Source: Propionivibrio sp. (GTDB lineage: Bacteria; Pseudomonadota; Gammaproteobacteria; Burkholderiales; Rhodocyclaceae). From it: 8,574 nucleotides of DNA. Below, piece after piece: positions 6,005 through 8,574 of this stretch. The notes under the pieces were generated by a model. That model saw only the letters and a list, made by a program, of their open reading frames with translations, ran no database searches and was not told where the DNA came from. Made by a program: the position numbers and the translations under genes. Every line of letters begins with the position of its first letter. Position 1 is the first letter of the stretch. Location: NCBI GenBank assembly GCA_017990155.1, contig JAGNOM010000102.1, forward strand, positions 1 to 8,574, written 5' to 3'.

Positions 6005-6457
6005 TCAGTGGGGTTTGCTTGAGTCGACGTCTTTTGGTCGCGCAGCGAACTCGTCCTGTGCCTTCTGTTCGCGTTTGACCTCGCGCGTGTTTTCCCGCGA
6101 GAAATGCCGGTCGGACAGCGTGTCGATGGCTTTCAGGTTTTTGCGCTGCTGCTGCCAGTTCATCTGCCCCGTCGCCGTGTTGCGTTCCTGTTGCGCCACG
6201 TTCTGGTGTTGTTGACTGATGGCCTCGTCGAGCCGGTTGAGGAATTCCTGATAGTTCTGCCACTGGATTCGCGTCATGCCGTTCTGCGCCGCCTCGCGAA
6301 AACGGGTGGCGTATTCGTCGCGATACTGCTGGAGCAAATCAAGTTTGCTCTTCGCGTCGCGCTCGCTGGCGATCAGCCTGGCGAGCTGCTGGGTCGCCTC
6401 GTCGGCGCGCGTCTGCATCAGTTCGAGCACGGTCTGGAGCGGGAAAGGGCGGGTCAT
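6005..6457 (-). CDS. fliJ: Flagellar export chaperone/stalk protein FliJ
   Basis: FliJ is the coiled-coil stalk of the cytoplasmic ATPase complex. It inserts in the FliI hexamer, contacts FlhA and helps recycle export chaperones. The 150-residue protein is almost entirely charged alpha helix, rich in Gln, Arg and Glu, with the family N-terminus PFPLQTVLELMQTRADEATQ and a long second helix around RLDEAISQQHQNVAQQERN. No membrane or signal segment is present. The ATG is 6 bases after the fliI stop with only a distant AGG upstream, so coupling is likely. The stop is followed by the 73-base gap carrying the putative fliK promoter, so FliJ may end the first transcriptional module. Confidence 0.93.
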   Translation of the reverse strand: MTRPFPLQTVLELMQTRADEATQQLARLIASERDAKSKLDLLQQYRDEYATRFREAAQNGMTRIQWQNYQEFLNRLDEAISQQHQNVAQQERNTATGQMNWQQQRKNLKAIDTLSDRHFSRENTREVKREQKAQDEFAARPKDVDSSKPH

Positions 6458-6463
6458 GAGCGG

Positions 6464-7891
6464 TTACTGCCTTTGCTTTCCGAACAGGCTGAAGAGTCCG
6501 TTGATGCTGCTGTCGAAATCGGCGCGCTCACTCAGGTTCTGTTGCAGAAAGTGTTCGAACGACGGGTAAAGCTTGATCGCCTGGTCGAGCAGCGGATCGG
6601 AGCCGGCGGCGTAGGCGCCGACGCTGATCAGGTCGCGCGAGCGTTGGAAGCGCGAATAGTGTTGTTTGAAATGGCGAATCTGCTCGAGATGCGTCGGCTC
6701 GATCAGATTGACCATGGCGCGCGAGATCGATTGTTCGATGTCGATCGCCGGGTAATGCCCAGCGTCGGCCAATGTTCGCGAAAGAACGATGTGGCCGTCG
6801 AGAATGGCGCGTGCCGAGTCGGCGATCGGGTCCTGCTGGTCGTCGCCCTCAGCAAGCACCGTGTAGAACGCGGTGATCGAGCCGCCTTCGTCGGCGCCGT
6901 TACCGGCGCGTTCGACGAGTTGCGGCAGGCGCGCGAATACCGACGGTGGGTAGCCGCGCGTGACCGGCGGTTCGCCGATGGCCAGTGCAATCTCGCGTTG
7001 CGCCATCGCGTAGCGGGTGAGCGAGTCCATGATCAGCAGTACGTGGCGACCCTGGTCGCGGAAGTATTCGGCGATCGATGTCGCATACGCCGCACCTTGC
7101 AGCCGCATCAGCGGACTGACATCAGCGGGCGCGGCGACGACCACCGAGCGACGCAAGCCTTCTTCCCCAAGAATCTGCTCGATGAACTCCTTGACCTCGC
7201 GGCCACGTTCGCCGATCAGTCCGACGACGATGACTTCGGCCGACGTGTAGCGCGCCATCATGCCAAGCAGAACGCTCTTGCCGACACCGGAGCCGGCGAA
7301 CAGTCCCATCCGTTGTCCGCGGCCGACGGTCAGCAGCGAATTGATGGCGCGAATGCCGACGTCGAGCGCCTGTTCGATTGGCGCGCGCGACATCGGATTG
7401 ACCGGCCGCCCTTGCAATGGGCGCAACGCGTCGGTCAGCACCGGGCCATGGCGATCGAGCGGTCGCCCGGCGCCGTCCACGACGCGGCCAAGCAATGCAT
7501 CGCCAACAGGGAGCAATTTCGCCCGGTCGATCGCGCGCCGACGGGCGGGCGGTTGGACTCCGAACTTTGGCGGCATGGTCTGCGTTTCCATGGCCACGAC
7601 CCGAGCGCCGGGCGAGAGCCCGTAAACGTCTTCGGATGGCATCAGGAACAGCCGCTCGCCGTTGAATCCGACAACCTCCGCTTCAATCGGCGAACCGCCG
7701 ACCGGTAGAATCCGGCACGAACTGCCAAGCGGTAGTTTCAGGCCGGCGGCTTCCATGACCAGCCCGTTGATGCGCGTCAGATGTCCGCTCGGTAGCAGTG
7801 GCGACGCCTGGCTGGCGGCGTCGCCGCAGTTGGCGAGAAACGTACGCCAGCCTTCCAGGCGGTCGATTGAAGAGCGGTCCGCGGCGCTCAC
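6464..7891 (-). CDS. fliI: Flagellum-specific ATPase FliI
   Basis: FliI is the F1-beta-like ATPase that energises and facilitates substrate entry into the flagellar export gate, forming a hexamer under FlhA with FliH and FliJ. All key motifs are present: Walker A AGSGVGKS (199-206), the catalytic-glutamate segment GLIGERGREV (224-233), Walker B HVLLIMDSLTRYA (283-295, Asp289), and the type III ATPase stretch YPPSVFARLPQLVERAG (314-330). Length is 475 residues, slightly above the usual 440-460. The start is a GTG at 7889-7891 overlapping the fliH stop as GTGA, with no Shine-Dalgarno, so its translation probably depends on fliH. The N-terminal domain (about 35-105) has the usual beta-barrel character. 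Confidence 0.98.
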   Translation of the reverse strand: MSAADRSSIDRLEGWRTFLANCGDAASQASPLLPSGHLTRINGLVMEAAGLKLPLGSSCRILPVGGSPIEAEVVGFNGERLFLMPSEDVYGLSPGARVVAMETQTMPPKFGVQPPARRRAIDRAKLLPVGDALLGRVVDGAGRPLDRHGPVLTDALRPLQGRPVNPMSRAPIEQALDVGIRAINSLLTVGRGQRMGLFAGSGVGKSVLLGMMARYTSAEVIVVGLIGERGREVKEFIEQILGEEGLRRSVVVAAPADVSPLMRLQGAAYATSIAEYFRDQGRHVLLIMDSLTRYAMAQREIALAIGEPPVTRGYPPSVFARLPQLVERAGNGADEGGSITAFYTVLAEGDDQQDPIADSARAILDGHIVLSRTLADAGHYPAIDIEQSISRAMVNLIEPTHLEQIRHFKQHYSRFQRSRDLISVGAYAAGSDPLLDQAIKLYPSFEHFLQQNLSERADFDSSINGLFSLFGKQRQ

Positions 7892-8574
7892 GGCTTGTCG
7901 CTCAGCCAGTCCTGATTGATGCCGATCGACTCGATGACGCGGCGCCAGCGTGTTTCCAGCGTCGCGTCGACCTCGCTCGAACCGAGTTCGACCCGGCAGC
8001 CGCCGGGCGTCAGCGTTTGGTCTTCAATGATCCGCCAGTTGTTGTGCGCAAGCTGGTCGCCGAGATGCGAGCGAATCAGCGCGGCATCCTGCGGATGGGC
8101 GAAAAGTACCGGATGACCTGTATGCGGATGCAGCGTCGTGATGGCCTCCCTGACGACGGGAATCAGCAGGTCCGGTTTGATCTGCAGGCTCTGCCGCAGG
8201 ACCTGGCTGGCGATTTCGACGGCGGTCACCAGAAGCTGTTCGGCGACCTGCTGATCGAGTTCGCCGATCGACTGCCGGACGCTGGTCAGCAGGGTGTCGA
8301 TCCGTGCGGCTTCGCCACGCGCATTGGCGATCCCTTCCTCGTAACCCGCCGCGTAGCCTTGCTCTTGCGCCTCGGTGTACATGCGTTCGATATCCGCTGC
8401 CGTGGGCAGTACCACCGGGGGTGACTCCGGTTCCGGTTCGGGATCGGCCTCGTGTGTCGGCGCCGGTGCGGCCTTTGCTGCCGCGCTGGCCTTGCGCGCG
8501 GCCTGTTCGGCTTCGTCGAACGCGGCGACTTCCCAGCGCTGGTAGGCGGTGAGCTTCTCCTTGGGGATGAAGCC
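7888..8574 (-). CDS. fliH: Flagellar assembly protein FliH (5' partial)
   Basis: FliH binds FliI as a dimer, holds it inactive in the cytoplasm and tethers it to FliN in the C-ring. The frame is open to the right edge and shows 228 residues, close to the full family length, so only a few N-terminal residues are missing. It begins GFIPKEKLTAYQRWEVAAFD, the conserved FliH N-terminal region, then has an Ala/Pro/Glu-rich linker (about 28-56), a glycine-spaced helix EQGYAAGYEEG (71-81), and the C-terminal FliI-binding domain (about 95-225) with TPGGCRVELGSSEVDATLET (189-208). An internal GTG at 8415 would give 175 residues, but the coding similarity clearly extends upstream of it. The TGA overlaps the GTG start of fliI. 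Confidence 0.95.
   Translation of the reverse strand, partial: GFIPKEKLTAYQRWEVAAFDEAEQAARKASAAAKAAPAPTHEADPEPEPESPPVVLPTAADIERMYTEAQEQGYAAGYEEGIANARGEAARIDTLLTSVRQSIGELDQQVAEQLLVTAVEIASQVLRQSLQIKPDLLIPVVREAITTLHPHTGHPVLFAHPQDAALIRSHLGDQLAHNNWRIIEDQTLTPGGCRVELGSSEVDATLETRWRRVIESIGINQDWLSDKP

Noticed and set aside
6332..6350. A perfect 7-bp inverted repeat GAGCAAA-N5-TTTGCTC inside fliJ
   Set aside because: It is within conserved-length coding sequence, has no U-run or neighbouring regulatory feature, and such short repeats are expected by chance in a window this size.
6104..7708. A 534-residue open frame on the plus strand opposite fliI and fliJ
   Set aside because: It lies entirely antisense to two certain genes, its translation is Arg/Asp/Val-rich with no recognisable domain, and GC-rich coding DNA commonly gives long antisense open frames.

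Overview
The window is a flagellar structural and export operon. It lies on the minus strand in the canonical order fliH-fliI-fliJ-fliK-fliL-fliM-fliN-fliO-fliP-fliQ-fliR, reading from right to left. One unrelated gene, encoding a probable lipoprotein, lies on the plus strand at the left edge and converges on fliR. The DNA is GC-rich. The gene order, the FliM with a CheY-binding N-terminus, the FliK ending in VDLFA, and a FliH opening with IPKEKL-YQRWE all suggest a polarly flagellated betaproteobacterium of the Rhodocyclales (Dechloromonas/Azospira type). That placement is an inference from general resemblance, not a database match.

Layout, right to left: FliH (nearly complete, start just outside the window), FliI (GTG start in a GTGA overlap with fliH) and FliJ form the cytoplasmic export ATPase complex. 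A 73-base gap follows, carrying what looks like a near-consensus sigma-54 (RpoN) promoter. FliK, the hook-length control protein, comes next. After an 88-base gap with inverted repeats come FliL (stator-associated), FliM and FliN (C-ring switch). A further gap of about 100-170 bases with a hairpin leads to FliO, FliP, FliQ and FliR, the export-gate membrane proteins. fliP/fliQ overlap by 4 bases, fliM/fliN by 8 and fliO/fliP by 14; fliI/fliJ, fliL/fliM and fliQ/fliR are 6-7 bases apart. Translational coupling is therefore likely through most of the cluster. flhB does not follow fliR here.

Together the genes build the type III export machine (HIJ and OPQR), its substrate-specificity switch (K), the rotor switch (MN) and a stator accessory protein (L). 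The three larger gaps (before fliK, before fliL, before fliO) divide the operon into modules, and the most credible regulatory signal sits in the first. I saw no mobile element, CRISPR array, RNA gene or novel defence system. Long open frames on the plus strand opposite fliI/fliJ and fliM are antisense shadows. The window is mostly conventional; the points of interest are the internal promoter, the odd FliO N-terminus, the structured gaps and the uncharacterised lipoprotein.
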